From the NCBI RefSeq assembly GCF_051622035.1, contig NC_135367.1:10452501-10516500 (forward strand): a stretch of 64,000 bases of DNA. The letters are read 5' to 3'. Origin of the DNA: Arctopsyche grandis. Lineage: Eukaryota; Arthropoda; Insecta; Trichoptera; Hydropsychidae. Position numbers and translations under genes: made by a program. Below are positions 35,455 through 51,476 of this stretch, piece by piece. The notes under the pieces are model-generated. The model was not told where the DNA came from. It searched no databases and was given only the letters and a program-made list of their open reading frames with translations. Each line of letters begins with the position of its first letter. The first letter of the stretch is position 1.

Positions 35455-37570
35455 ATGTCATATACTATTGAACGTCTTATTATTGAAATTGAATCACGTC
35501 CAGCAATATGGGATAGTAGGACCAAGGAATATTCTAATAGAATAATAAAACGAAATGCTTGGGAGGAATTATGTGCAGCACTGAAACCCAACTTTGAAGA
35601 GATGACAAGTGCAGAAAAATGTCTCACAGGTATGTTGATTGATGATTTAACATTGCTTGAATCTATATTTTTTATCATCACATGAGTTAAAACCATTACT
35701 GTTTACTGTTAAATTATTTTATGTGTAATGCAAGAAATAAATGTTATTTTATATTTAATCTTATGCATATTTTGATTGCCGTGGAAGTGCTCCTGCATCA
35801 CTCACAAAGTAGTCAGTAAAATTGTCGCCAATATCATATGCCGTTTTTTTTCTTGTGCTTGGTAATAAGTTACCTTCAGTATCTTGAGTGTCATTTGTTG
35901 TCGTTGAAATAGAATTATTCTCTCTTTGACGAACAAAATTATGTAGAACACAACAAGATTTTACAATATCTTCGCAGAAATCAATTGACACATTTAGTGG
36001 TCGGTGGAGGATCCGCCATGTATTATCCAGAATTCCAAATGCACATTCGATATGGCGCCGGGCTCTAGAAAGTCTGTAATTGTAAATTCTTTGTTTTGGT
36101 GACAAATTGTTGCCACTATATGGTCTTTACACATTTTCTTCCAACCCAAAAGCCTCATCGCCAATAAAAGTGAACGGTAATGGTTCGCCTGAACTATGTA
36201 AGGGTCTGGCTTTAGGAATATTTAATGACTTTTCATTAATCATTTTATATAGTGTACTCTTTTTGTATATTTGCGAATCTGCACTCTTTCGTAAAAACCC
36301 ACGTCAATGAAAATAAAATTAAAATCTGAATCACAAACTGCTAATAGCACAAGAGAAAAATAATGCTTATAATTATAGTAAAGTGAGCCACTGTGCGCCG
36401 GCTGAACTACTTCTATATGTTTGCCATCGATAGCACCTAGAAGATTAGGAAAGTTTGCGGCATTGTTGAAGTCTTTCGCAATTTTCAACCATTCTTCTTC
36501 TGATGATGGCGGCATGCATATAAATTTCAAAGAATTCAATATTGTCAAACAAGTTTCCCGCACAATGCTTGATTATTGTAGAAATCCCACATTTGTATGA
36601 ATAATGCAGCTCGGTAAATGTGCATCCCGATGCTAGAAACCGGCAACAATTTATTTTGTTATTTTTAATTTGTACATTTATTTAATTACCTGTTTCAGGC
36701 ACTACTATTCAGAAAAAATGGAAAAGCATTAGAGATGCATTTTCACGAGAACTGAAGAAGAATAATTCAAAAAGCGGGTCTGGAACCAAAATCTCAAAGC
36801 CTTACGCCTATTTCAACAATCTGTTATTTTTGAAGCCGCTGTATGAAACAAAACCAAAAGAACAAGATAATACAGACGGCAACGAAATTTTAAACATTGA
36901 GGATGATATTAACGATGACCATATTAATGCTTCTGATATTTATGTTCAGACAACTAAGCCTAGCACGTCAGGAAAAAGAAAATACGAAGAACATTTGTTT
37001 AAAATCTTAGCAGATAGTGTTTTAAATAAAAGAAGAAATATGGAAACAGGTGACAATGATCCTGACAAACAATTTTTGCTATCGTTACTGCCCGATTTAA
37101 AAAATATGGATCAGAGCACAAAATTTGATGTTAAATTTGATATAATGAGTGTTATGAAGAGATATAAAGATTTCAACAAGCCATATTCAGAATACGGATA
37201 TCGGACAGGCGCTACTACTCAGTATTCATCTTCGCCATCAAACGCAAGCCCCCCATCCGTTTCGTCTTCTCCATCGCCATCTACTTCCAACATTCATACA
37301 AATTTGACCGAATACCAATCCCCGTATTCAAATTCGCCATCAAACGCAAGCCCCCCACCCGTTTCGTCTACTCCATCGCCATCCACTTCCAACATTGATA
37401 AAAATGTTAGAGAATACCAATCCCCGTATTCAAATTCGCCATCAAACGCAAGCCCCCCATCCGTTTCGTCTACTCCACCGCCATCTACTTCCAACATTCA
37501 TACAAATTTTAGAGAACACCAATCCCCGGAGTGTGGTGAAGAAATTTATCGAGATTTGTTTAAAAACTGA
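35455..37570 (+). CDS. MADF-BESS protein of the Harbinger element
   Basis: Exons 35455-35629 and 36699-37570 join in frame to 348 residues. The first exon and the start of the second form a MADF DNA-binding domain (IERLIIEIESRPAIWD, WEELCAAL, IQKKWKSIRDAFSRELKK); a BESS-like helix follows (DKQFLLSLLPDLKNM, about residue 200). The tail holds three 34-residue Ser/Pro repeats. Harbinger partner proteins bind the element ends and carry the transposase to the nucleus. No stop or frameshift is seen, unlike the transposase. Confidence 0.8.
37224..37540 (+). repeat. Three 102-bp coding repeats
   Basis: Units starting TCGCCATCAAACGCAAGCCC at 37232, 37334 and 37436 keep the frame of the MADF protein (34 residues each: SPSNASPP...STSNI...). 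They are very similar, so the expansion is recent. Confidence 0.9.
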
Positions 37571-37711
37571 AAATGTTAATTTTGTGGAAATAAATTTGGT
37601 ATACGTAAACATTTGACTTTTACTACTAACCTTATTGTGATCACGAGCCTCTCCTCACCACATATGCTTTTTCTTAACAGAGTGTCCTTATGCTCTAACC
37701 CTGATTTTAAT

Positions 37712-38076
37712 GGGTCTATATGACTTGAAAGAATGTTAAATTACAGAAAACGCAAATATCGGAAGGAAAAGATCGAAAATCGAAAGATCTTAAGTCGAAA
37801 GATCAAAAAAAAAATGGTGCACGGTAAACGGTACATACTCACTCAATTTGCGCGAGCAGGATACAACAGGAACAAGAGGAACATGCTTTTCCTCCCGTAT
37901 TCTGCGCGCGCACATTAACACGGGAGGAAAAGCATGTTCCTCTTGTTCCTGTTGTATCCTGCTCGCGCAAATTAAATGAGTATGTACCGTTTACCATGCA
38001 CCATTTTTTTTTTGATCTTTGCATTCTGATATTTGCGTTTTCTGTAATTTAACATTCTGTCAAATCACGGAGACCG
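37712..38076. mobile_element. Foldback MITE with 9-bp target duplication, copy 2
   Basis: It has the same architecture as 27422-27785, with nearly perfect arms (GGATACAACAGGAACAAGAG inverted) round CGTATTCTGCGCGCGCACAT. GATTTTAAT flanks both ends (37703-37711, 38077-38085). It cuts the Harbinger transposase, so it is younger than that element. Confidence 0.85.
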
Positions 38077-38682
38077 GATTTTAATATATGTATTTAACAA
38101 TACATCAAAAGTGCTCAAAGACATTCTGAAGTAATTTTTGAATCGTTTAGAATCACTTCGCAGTTCTGGGTAAAGTGTATTAAACTGACCGGTTGACAGT
38201 CTTGATGCAACTATCGGTGACACCCAGCATCTTTTTCGTCTTCTTCGATGGCGAATAAGTAACGCAAATAGCAATGTTTCTTCGTCGGAATCCATGTTGA
38301 TGCTAACTCACTACTGGAACACGCTGGAATAAGCCCTTGTAAGCGAGTCCGGTTTATTGAAATGTGCCGAAACGACATAATACGCGCAGAAAAATACGCT
38401 AGTCTGAAACCGCCCTTACTTATATTAATAGTTTGACAGCTTATTTACAAAAAAAAAATCTAATTCTCTCCATCTTTCATTTGACAATCGAAACACTTTC
38501 ATTTGTAATAACGCTTAATACTTTAGTATTACAAAAACCATTTAGTCGATTAGTGAAAAGATTCATTTTTATAAAATGATGTTTGATAAATATAGCATAA
38601 AACTATCTAGATTATTTTCAATATTTTTTTAACCAAATTGTACATTTTATTTCAGCATATATATATGTATATCTGCCCAAGA

Positions 38683-42528
<3,846 letters not shown>

Positions 42529-43760
42529 TTATGCATTATAATGGTTGACGTTTATTTAAAAACAAATTAACTCGTGCATATTATTTTATAGGGAGTATTG
42601 AATGCTTACTATAAACGTCTGGTTTCTGATTATTTAGTGAAAGTAAAATTGCACCTGTTGATTGTTTATAATAATTTTATTCATTATATTATTTAGCTGG
42701 TGCAAATTTACAATTTCTAAACTACTCACAATTGTTTGTATGTATGTACATAAATAGTATGTCGAATGTTGTATAATATATCATTGAAAATATATTTGTG
42801 ATTTTATTTATTTGTTGAAATATATTATTACATTGAATATATTAGTATTTGCATACATATGATCTATAATCTATATCATTTGGTGCTGAAAACATTAAAA
42901 TATGATTTTGGTGCGTACTTATATATGTATTATGAACAGACTACGGATAGTCATTAAGGCAATCGCAAATAACAATACACGTTCCAACAGCGCTGAAAGC
43001 AAGGACGCGGGAAAAAAAAGGATTTTCTAAGAAGTTAACAATAGCCAAAACGCCCTCCAAAGGCATTTTGCCCTAATGAGTATTCATCTATTATTCATGA
43101 TGTTCATTTCATTTGCATACAAGTTTACTTTTGTTATATATTTTTTAGGTTAGGTTGTGTATTCTACACAAAATTTTAAGTTTGTATGAACAGGTAGCTC
43201 GTTTAAATATAAACTTGCTTAATAGAACCAACCTACATGGTTAATACTTTTAGAAATGCAACTTGTGTTTCTCAAAACTATACAATATAACAAAAAAAAA
43301 AAAAACTTATAAAATCCAGTAGTACATGTAGACAATTATTGTAACATGCTATTACTTATTTTTTTATTTAATAAAAATATATTCAAACTGAATTTGTTTT
43401 TATTTTTCATAGCTAATTTCAAGTTTCATAAAAATGCTACAAATTAAGTATTTTCATACATTATTCAATATATGTATAATACACATACATATGTAGGATT
43501 TTGAGCTCTTTTTTTCCTATTATGCTGTACATTATCATAAGAATAATTATGTATAATACTATAATTACTAACAAAAATAAAATAAATTGTAAAATAGGAA
43601 ATGATCAGTAGATCAGTAGCTTTTAAAATAGATATAAGATCCGTTGTGAACATAATTTTGTAATAATAAAAAGCATTTAAAAATCAAATAATACACATAC
43701 TTTTAAAAATAAATATGATTGGGCTACCTGATAATACACAAATGTCAAAAGATGTTTAGT
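42529..43760. other. Region between convergent ACAD9 and Ir25a
   Basis: AT-rich and without coding exons. 43495-43686 (CCTATTATGCTG, AATGATCAGTAGATCAGTAG, AATAATAAAAAGCATTT) recurs at 58770-58955, with a shorter tail copy at 59240-59285; probably a dispersed repeat ending in AATAATAAAAAG. Confidence 0.6.
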
Positions 43761-46700
43761 TTATGGATTCCATGCTATTTTCGGTTCGACGTTTATGTAT
43801 GAAACTCTTGGCTTTGATTTTCCGATGACGGGTTTGAATGCGTCGCCGATTGTTATGTTTCGCTTGGTCAAATCTCCTCGTTGTGATCTTTTAGTCCTTT
43901 TGAAGCCTGACACCTTATCTTGTGGCTTCGCCTTGATTGGAGTGCTAATGTCAGTTTTAATTTTTCTATCCTTTCGCTTGTAGTAAATTATTTCCCAAAC
44001 TAGCGTAACCATGGCGAGTGCTAACCCAAATAGTGTAGCGATAAATACTCCGCCTGAAACATTGCAATATTTTCTTAAAATCATTGTCTTAGGTGTTGAC
44101 TATGTTTAGGTGTCGACTTTGCAACTTACCTAAACTTTGTAAAGAGATTCCTTCGGATTCATCGTCATCAGGGCAGACTCCTTTAACTGAATTGTTCCAA
44201 TACTTTGCTTTTAAGTCTTCGAAAAACCTTTCGTTTTGAAGTTGTAAAATGACTTTTGCTAAATCTTCTTGAAGTCTAGAGCCTTGCTGCACAGCGACAG
44301 CGTACGGACGTTCTCCGAATACCTCGCCTATTTCGGTTATGTTACAATTTTTGCTTGTTTCATATCTGCAATCATCAATAGTATATTGAAAATGTAATCA
44401 TTCCGTATTTTTGTTATAATCTTTCCATACTTGATTACTGATGAGTCGTGGATAAATGCAAAGTCAGCATCAATATGATCGTTCACTTTTTGAAAACCTT
44501 CATCGGATGTTTTGACAGGCTGTGAAGAGTTGATAGCGAGCAAAATATGACCATATTGTTCCTTGATTGGATAATCCCAAACTTGGTAAATTGTTTCTTC
44601 TGAACTACTATTCAATGTTATCTCTTTCCATACCCTAACATAATTTCAAATATATTATCGAATACTGAATTACAGTAATCACTTTATTACAGTCTAGAAA
44701 AATTACCACTAACACGAAAACCATGTGAAATGCAAAGGAGGTATGTAAAAAAGACGGGTTTGGTGCAAACGATCGAAAAGGGCCAGACAGATTGAACCAT
44801 AGATTAACTGGACGGCTGCTTTAAACGCAATTCTCGACTTCACGAATGATAGATTGCACATCAGATGACGAGTAACCTTTCGATGTGCACAGATGCAATT
44901 ATTAAAATTGAGTTGGATCTTTCTGGCTAGTTTAATAAGGCAAAATTCGGAACTAAAGTATCAGAAGCACATAACGTATACAGGGTATGTATGTCGGGAC
45001 TTCGGGTAGATTTCGCTTAGTGTAAGTGCGAGCAGTGCGCACGCATAAGGTACACGTGTCGTTAATCTGTGGTTCAGTCTGTCAGGCGCTTTTCGATCGT
45101 TTGCACCAAACCCCAAAAATTCTATTCAATTTTGATAAAAACCTGTATAGAGTGTCTTCAGCATGTTTCATATTGATGAAATACATATGAATGATGGAAT
45201 CTTTCACAACAGTATAATTTATTCTGGATTGTCTGGCTAGCTGATCCAACGAAGATACAGGTGTCTAAACAAGTAGATTTAAATTTGAAATATTGCTTAT
45301 GTGAATGGGTCGATAGGTCAAAAATACTAACTTGCATTCGTTCAACTGTTAAAAATGCAGCCAAGTTAGCAGTGAACGTAGCCAACATCAAAACAACGAA
45401 TAGCCAATAAGCAGCCACTAAAGTCCTGCCCGATAAGGATTTAGGAGCTTCACCACCACCTTGCGGGGTGAATGAGGTCAAAGCAAACCAGAATGACTCT
45501 TTCAAAGTGAACTCCCTGAATATTTTCAGTTAATAACATTTTATTCATTGCATAACTTCAATTAATATCTATCAAATCCAAACCTGCATGGATAAGAATA
45601 TGCCTTCTTATTATTTCTAGCACTATATGGCGAGTATTTGTCGAGTAATGATAACAAAACGGCTGTTAGAGTCAAAGCTGCGACTATGCTTAGCCAAACT
45701 TCCAAACGCAGTACAGTCATAAATTTGAATAGAGACGTTTTCGGAACAGGTTTTCTAATCACTGCAATTTTAAAAGCGTTACATTTTAGCTCTGATTCAA
45801 GTTCAAATGAAAAAAATGTACCCCACCTATAGATATCCCAGTTTCTTCAAAATATGGTGCTACAAAGTCTATAACTTCCTCTCGTTCGGATGTCATTATA
45901 GTGGAAGCTACTGCCATGTCAGTCTCCTAATTCATTCGTTGTAAAAAGTTAATACATATTCACTAATCTCATACACCGGACACCGAGAAATGTTCTATTT
46001 ACTCACACCTCGTACCAAATCTCCGATGATGCCAGTCCATGTGCCGTTTGGTGTTTTTCTACCAAATGTGCCGAAAGCAGGTGTGATTATTTCGTAATCA
46101 AAATCCATTACCTGACAGAGAATTCTTACGTTTAAATTCACAAGTTATAGTTTATGTAATTACATATACATATATAGGGGTTTGGTGCAGACGATCGACA
46201 AGCGCCAGACAGACTGAACCACAGATTAACTGGATGGCTGCTTTAAACGCAATTCTCGACCTCACGAATGATAGATTGCACATCAGATGACGAGTAACCT
46301 TTCGATGTGCACAGATGCAATTATTAAAATTGAGTTGGATCTTTCTGGCGAGTTTAATAAGGCAAAATTCGGAACTTAAGTATCAGAAGCACAGAACGTA
46401 TACAGGGTAAGTATGTCGGGACTTCAGGTAGATTTCGCTTAGTGTAAGTGCGAGCAGTGCGCACGCATAAGGTACACGTGTCGTTAATCTGTGGTTCAGT
46501 CTATCTGGCGCTTGTCGATCGTTTGCACCGCATCGATATATAGGTATACTAATTATTTACCTCGGACATTCTCTTAATGAAGTCGATGCAAAATCCTTCA
46601 TATATAGGCTGTCCTTTAGCCGTCTTCATAGGCAATCCTGTATTTGGATCCAATTTTGGATACGACCAAGGTATTGCCTTAATGGAATATACCCTTTAAG

Positions 46701-48357
46701 TTAGTTTTGTTCTTTTTATTGTGTGTATATGAATGATTTTAATACTGACCGGAGTAGTGCCTATTCTGAAAAACTTTCTGATTGGCTTCAAACGAACTCC
46801 AAAGCTCATATAAAAGGGTTCATTCATTTTACATTTCGCTACTACTTCAAGTTTATTCTTATCTCCAATTTGTACATTGTAACTCCCTCGTAGAAATATT
46901 CCCTTTCTGTTCGAATTTAATATGTAAATTTTTATTTCACAATTCTCACTATCTAATAAACAATATGTGCGCAATTTAATCAAATTTACCTCTCTTGATT
47001 AAAATAAAATACTCCATTCTCTGTGTCCACATACTTTTGCATTGTTTCATGAAACTTTTCTTTTATGAAAGTGTTAGTATAATTTTCAATGGCAGAAGTT
47101 TCAACACTACAATCTACCTTGATTGGAATATATGGTTGATTTTTATTTGTCTCTATTAATACATTCATGAATAGCTCCATTGTTTTACTGACTAAAGCTG
47201 GTTGTATCTATAATCAAAATAACGAAAAAAGTTATATATTGTAACCGAAAATTGAATATAAAAATGCTCAATGTTCAAAAATCAACATGAAAATCGTTTT
47301 CCAAAGAGCAATCTTCTTCCATATCGTTCAATCGACAACCACTGGATCGAATTAAATTCATTAAAGTCGTTGAAGATTCCAAAATCGATGTATCCAATCT
47401 CTCCGAGTTTAAATCGGCGACACACAAAATCCACCTATCTGACTGTACCACCAAATCTTTCCTCTTCGCCTGTAATTTTTTTATGTTTAAAAAAGGGTTC
47501 TAAAACTTAAAACAACAATTCCTGAGTCATTTACCAGTTTATAAGTATCTTGAACAAAATTAGTATTTCCGATTATAACGAAATGACCCGGCGTTGGTCT
47601 TAAATTTCTCATATTAACCGCTTCTTGTTCTGTTAATCCGCTGTTTACTAGTATTCTTAACGAGGATCTTCCTATAATATTGTATAGAACTTGGTCCATA
47701 TCTGAAATTAATTTCTTTGCAGATGTAAATTGAAAATTTATTCGCATGTAAATTTGTTTGAAAAAATGCTGACCCATTTGATTTTGAAAAATTAAAACAA
47801 CGTCAGAAGCATTCCTAGCTCTTAGCAGATCTAAAATTGGTTGTAACATTAAAATCGTCGTTCCAGTCTGAGACCTGGCATGAGGAATAGACCATTGCTC
47901 TGCGAGATCACTCGCTGGTTCCCATTCGGCCCAAGTCAAATCCAATAGCATAGATACTCCTTTAGAAACCGCATCACATACTAAATAATATGAAAATTAG
48001 TATGAAAACTTACATGAATCTTTTCCAAATTTTAAAACATCCTGTTACTCGTACATATTTACTTACACTTGCTATAACTATCATCGGTATTAGTTCGATT
48101 CAAGGCAACAAGCTCTTCAGATAAATCCACATTTGAATACTTAGCACGAGCATCTCGAAGAGCGTCCGAAAACCAACCAGCTGCTTCCGGTTGATCGGCT
48201 TCCGTCAATAAAACTACACAATACATAATTAATTACATACTAATAATGGCTTATATATTTCTACCATATTCAAAATATCATACTCACCTATTCTCAAGCT
48301 TGTTTTTGCGTAAATCAATCTTAAAATTATAACCATTAAACACAGTTCATATTTCAT
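43761..48357 (-). CDS. Ir25a: Ionotropic receptor 25a, complete
   Basis: Broad co-receptor of the variant ionotropic glutamate receptors; needed for smell, humidity and temperature sensing in dendritic cilia. Exons: 48357-48288, 48213-48067, 47980-47535, 47469-47287, 47207-46990, 46906-46750, 46677-46561, 46111-46007, 45926-45827, 45761-45584, 45515-45332, 45264-45143, 44634-44431, 44365-44130, 44053-43761; 919 residues. Order: signal peptide (MKYELCLMVIILRLIYA), long amino-terminal domain (kept only in IR25a/IR8a types), ligand-binding S1 (FRIGTTP...AIPWSYP), M1 (VWLSIVAALTLTAVLLSLL), pore and M3 (ATFTANLAAFLTVERM), S2 (RQSRINYTVV, FAFIHDS, RPYAVAVQQGS), M4 (GGVFIATLFGLALAMVTL) and a basic tail. 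The FTANLAAFLTVERMQ block and tail favour IR25a over IR8a or IR93a. Two introns hold copies of one MITE. Confidence 0.92.
44756..45113. mobile_element. MITE family G, copy A (Ir25a intron)
   Basis: Inverted ends GGGTTTGGTGCAAACGATCG and CGATCGTTTGCACCAAACCC extend through the GACAGACTGAACCACAGATTA-like region for about 50 bp. The interior (ATGATAGATTGCACATCAGA, AAGTGCGAGCAGTGCGCACG) is shared with copies B and C. No target duplication is clear for this copy. Confidence 0.85.
46178..46535. mobile_element. MITE family G, copy B (Ir25a intron)
   Basis: Full-length relative of copy A in the same orientation. It ends GCACCGCATCG and is flanked by ATATATAG on both sides (46170-46177, 46536-46543), an 8-bp duplication suggesting a hAT or MULE partner. 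Confidence 0.85.
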
Positions 48358-48958
48358 TATGCTTTTATTGTTCCGAAACACGGCCTATAAATCGGTCAAG
48401 TCAGTTGTCAAGTTTGTATCGAAGTGAAACTTCAAAGCTCGCCATTTGACCTTATTAAAGTATTATACATATGTACATCATAGAAACGTATCAAAAAATA
48501 AACAGAACCAGTGATTTCAAGAGAAATTATTTTCCAGTGGTGTACCTACGATGTAAATTTATGATTTTTATTTTTGAATAGTTTCATTTCTTCGCCGTTA
48601 TAGAGATTTTTATTGGAAACTTCTTATACTTGATAATCAAATAACAAATAGAAATATTCAAACCAATGAATATTTCGATTTGTGGTGAATTTTTACATTC
48701 ATATACTATAATAATTCCATTACTGAATAAAATTATTTTATACACTTTTAGAAATTACTCCAAATGGACGCTTGTGAAATACTGATATGAATCAGTAATG
48801 GCAATTTGTAATAATTCACGTAATATACCGACAGTACAGCAAATTAGGATTAGAACTCTATACTTAATAGATTGATGATCTACCTATATAATATTTTATT
48901 CATTTTGAAATTTTACAAATGCATTATACCTTTCAGTTGTACATAATTATTTGTTTAT
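48358..48958. other. Upstream region of Ir25a
   Basis: Expected promoter side of the gene. AT-rich; no repeat, exon or recognisable motif. Confidence 0.4.
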
Positions 48959-49147
48959 CACTAGTGGTTTCACCCGGCTTCGATCGGTATTTGTAATATA
49001 AACCGCTTAAACATGGCTAATCTAATAGTAAACGTTTTATTCAATTTATTTGAATATTTATTGTTTTTCTTATTAAATTTAACGTCACGGATTCTAGCAT
49101 CCAAACCTTACATACATAAAAAGTCTCCTTCGAAATTATATGTTAGA
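48959..49147 (-). mobile_element. Helitron-like repeat, copy 3
   Basis: Starts CACTAGTGGTTTCACCCGGC and contains ATTTGTAATATAAACCGCTT and TCCTTCGAAATTATATGTTAG, which match 404-712 in reverse. The far end is missing. Confidence 0.45.
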
Positions 49148-49179
49148 TATTTTTATTCTTATAATATTAGATCTATTAT

Positions 49180-49440
49180 ACCAGCAGAATATACTAGTGG
49201 TTAGCATATGCTTTAAACAGGGTGGTCACGGGTTCAAATCCCATTGGTTTCTGCTGGCCAGACCTTGAATTTGTGACTCTAGGTCGATCGTTTCCTATCA
49301 GAGTTTGCCAATTTATCTGATTTTCATTTAAACGGTTCCAACAAACTGGCAACCTTACCCATTTTCTCGCAAATCTCGAGTTGTCAGCAATCTTGAATTT
49401 CGCTGAATTGTATAAAATGATAATTAATGTATCTGTGAAT
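49180..49440 (+). mobile_element. tRNA-derived SINE, copy 5
   Basis: Head CCAGCAGAATATACTAGTGG, B-box-like GGGTTCAAATCCC, then GACTCTAGGTCGATCGTTTC and GAGTTTGCCAATTTATCTG. The 3' hairpin module is absent. Confidence 0.75.
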
Positions 49441-49444
49441 GTTA

Positions 49445-50095
49445 ATTGTTATGTATTTACGGTTCGGTGATTATTGCCCACAAAGCGCTCGCCCAAAAGT
49501 CACTGAAATCTCTATAACGGAACATCTGGCAGCCGAAAAGTCCATCATATTGTAGCATATACTAAAAAGAGCCGCCGGCTAAGTGCAATCGAATTAGGGC
49601 GAAGCGCATCCCTGACACTGTGACCGTTATAATTAGTTTCAAGGATTACTAAGTGCATGTAGGCTAAACAATGGCCACCGAGTTGGCCGTTGGTCCCTTG
49701 GTCCCTTCTCAGAAGTGACTGATACCGTGGTACCGTGGGACTGAATGTCGTGGGAATACATATCCGAGTACGTGACCATAACAATAGGTAAATAAACCGG
49801 ACGTGGAAGATGCCTCGAGTGACCTATCCGTTATAAGGCGGTACTTAAGCGGTATCAAGACATTCTGGACGGAGCACTGCCAGTGCGTGTATCTCCTTAA
49901 TCATCAATAAATGCTGTGACACGACTTTGGCCTTTTACTTGGATCCTCCACCCACCTCTACGTAACAGTATTAACGAGAACTCGAGTGCCAACTACATAT
50001 TCCGTATTCGCAATTTTCATGGCAAAAATTGTCTTTTGGGTGATCCAATTACCGTATTTACTTTGTATAGTACTTTTATCAAATGTACAATGTTT
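49445..50095 (+). mobile_element. Tigger-like MITE split by an LTR
   Basis: 49495-49550 (GAACATCTGGCAGCCGAAAAG) and 49968-50040 (AACGAGAACTCGAGTGCCAA, CGCAATTTTCATGGCAAAAA) both match the front of the Tigger region at 33037-33267. The solo LTR 49551-49967 separates them. Confidence 0.6.
49551..49967 (+). mobile_element. Solo LTR, copy 2
   Basis: Begins TGTAGC and ends GTAACA; carries AATAAATGCTGTGACACGAC. It aligns with 2049-2417 reversed but is about 48 bp longer because of extra sequence in its first half. Confidence 0.6.
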
Positions 50096-50165
50096 CTGGC
50101 CAGGAAGGCGCATTGAGGTTACCTGTTAGGCCTTCCTGGTATTGATTAAAAATAAATAAAGAAAT
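50096..50165 (+). mobile_element. Isolated 3' hairpin module of the SINEs
   Basis: GGCCAGGAAGGCGCATTGAG and AGGCCTTCCTGG form the hairpin found at the end of SINE copies 1 and 2, followed by an AAATAAATAAAG tail. It has no tRNA-like head, so it may come from the partner LINE. Confidence 0.6.
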
Positions 50166-51476
50166 AAAAATATTAATATTATATTTGAATTAATCGCAAA
50201 AAAATATTTTCTTAAAAAAATGATAAAAATACGGTACACTGTGTATAGTCTTCTAGATATTTATGAATCGCATGAGAACTTGGACATATGTGAACGACAT
50301 GAAAACCTCCGTTCAACTAATAAAATATTCCCGATGAAATAACCATTTGAAATTATGTACATTGTTTGATTATGTCAAATATACGAGTGGGTGTATGTAA
50401 TTACGTTTACTTTGTAGTCTTCACTTTTCTTTAATATTTTATATGTTTACTTAAGAATACTTTACTGTTTGTATTTCTATGAATCAACTATATTTTTAGC
50501 TTTTTAATTTATGATATGAAAATTAATAGTAAAAATAAAATATTTTATTATTCGAAAGATATAGTATATTTAAAAATATATAAGTATCGGAGAACTTATG
50601 TTTGTATATTTTTAGGTATTCTTGTCCTAGATATGAAAATTGGGGGCTTATGAATAAAACAATGATTTGAGCTCAGCTTTTATTATAAATTTATACAAAT
50701 TACATACAAGACAAAACGGTTTTAACTATTGATTGAAATACGTGCAAAGGATTTTATTTAAAATTGCACAAAACAAATATACAATGTATTTCTTTATAAG
50801 ATTAAATTAAAAATAAATATGGAAAAGCATAACTTTCAATCAACATCAATACAAACATTTCCATGCTGAAATATTTTATACAAAAGCAATTTTTATCTGG
50901 TGTGTTTTAAAAATCAAAAAAAAATTGTCTCGAATTTATACACATCTTTCTGAACAAATTTATATTTTGACTTATGTAATGCTGCGCAAATATAAATTAA
51001 GAAGCCCCTACACACTTTCTATTATTAAAACAATTTAAAAGAAGAGAAGAAAAAAATTGTCTCAAAGAAAACTTTTGCATGAACACTAATTAGTTGTATT
51101 AAAAATAAAGCAACTTGTATAAAGTCAAATCAAAAAGCTTTGAAATCAAAAATCAAATTTATTATTCTAAAGCTTAATTGTTATAAATAATTAATTCAAA
51201 TAAATATGTACATACATCGATAGTTTCCCTTTATATAGTAATGAAAAATTTACTTCAGACGAAATTCCTGAGTAATATTTTCAATAGAAAAAAAGATTGT
51301 TACACATATGGCACCTAAAGGTTTGAACAAAATTTTTACTATTGATTATCGGGTAAACTATGCTTGAATTTCACAACAAACAACTTGTTTCAACTGCAAA
51401 TCCCACACAAAAAATATACGTGTAAAAAAAGGCAGTGATGGACGGAAATTACTCGTGCAAAGCATTTTTAATATGT
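50166..51476. other. AT-rich stretch, likely 3' UTR of the coiled-coil gene
   Basis: It lies just beyond the stop of the minus-strand gene. No exon, repeat family or RNA gene is recognisable. Confidence 0.4.

Larger units (their letters stand above)
35761..38295 (-). pseudogene. Harbinger transposase, inactivated
   Basis: HARBI1-like pieces lie in order on the minus strand: N-terminus MDSDEETLLFALLIRHRRRR (from 38295), EERLVITIR near 37660, ASGCTFTELHYS near 36625, DDE_4 core with NLLGAIDGKHIEVV, then GDEAFGL and YNYRLSRARRHIECAFGIL. Breaks: foldback insertion at 37712-38076, an in-frame stop after IRVRA, frameshifts near 36585 and 36300, and a stop near 36120. The three catalytic acidic positions (AIDG, GDEA, HIEC) are still visible. 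Confidence 0.85.
35273..38415. mobile_element. PIF/Harbinger DNA transposon, full length
   Basis: Terminal repeats GGGCGGTTTCAGACTAGCG and its reverse complement sit at the two ends, each flanked by TTA (35270-35272, 38416-38418), the 3-bp duplication of this superfamily. It carries the usual two genes: a transposase on the minus strand (broken) and a MADF DNA-binding partner on the plus strand (open). The genes interleave: each lies partly within the other's intron. A younger foldback MITE (37712-38076) is inserted in it. Confidence 0.9.

Noticed and set aside
46678-46749. Ir25a exon starting at GTATATTCC with residues VYSIK before AIPWSYP
   Set aside because: That acceptor leaves the frame wrong with donor CCG|GTCAGT; the next AG (exon start 46677) keeps phase and joins FRIGTTP directly to AIPWSYP.
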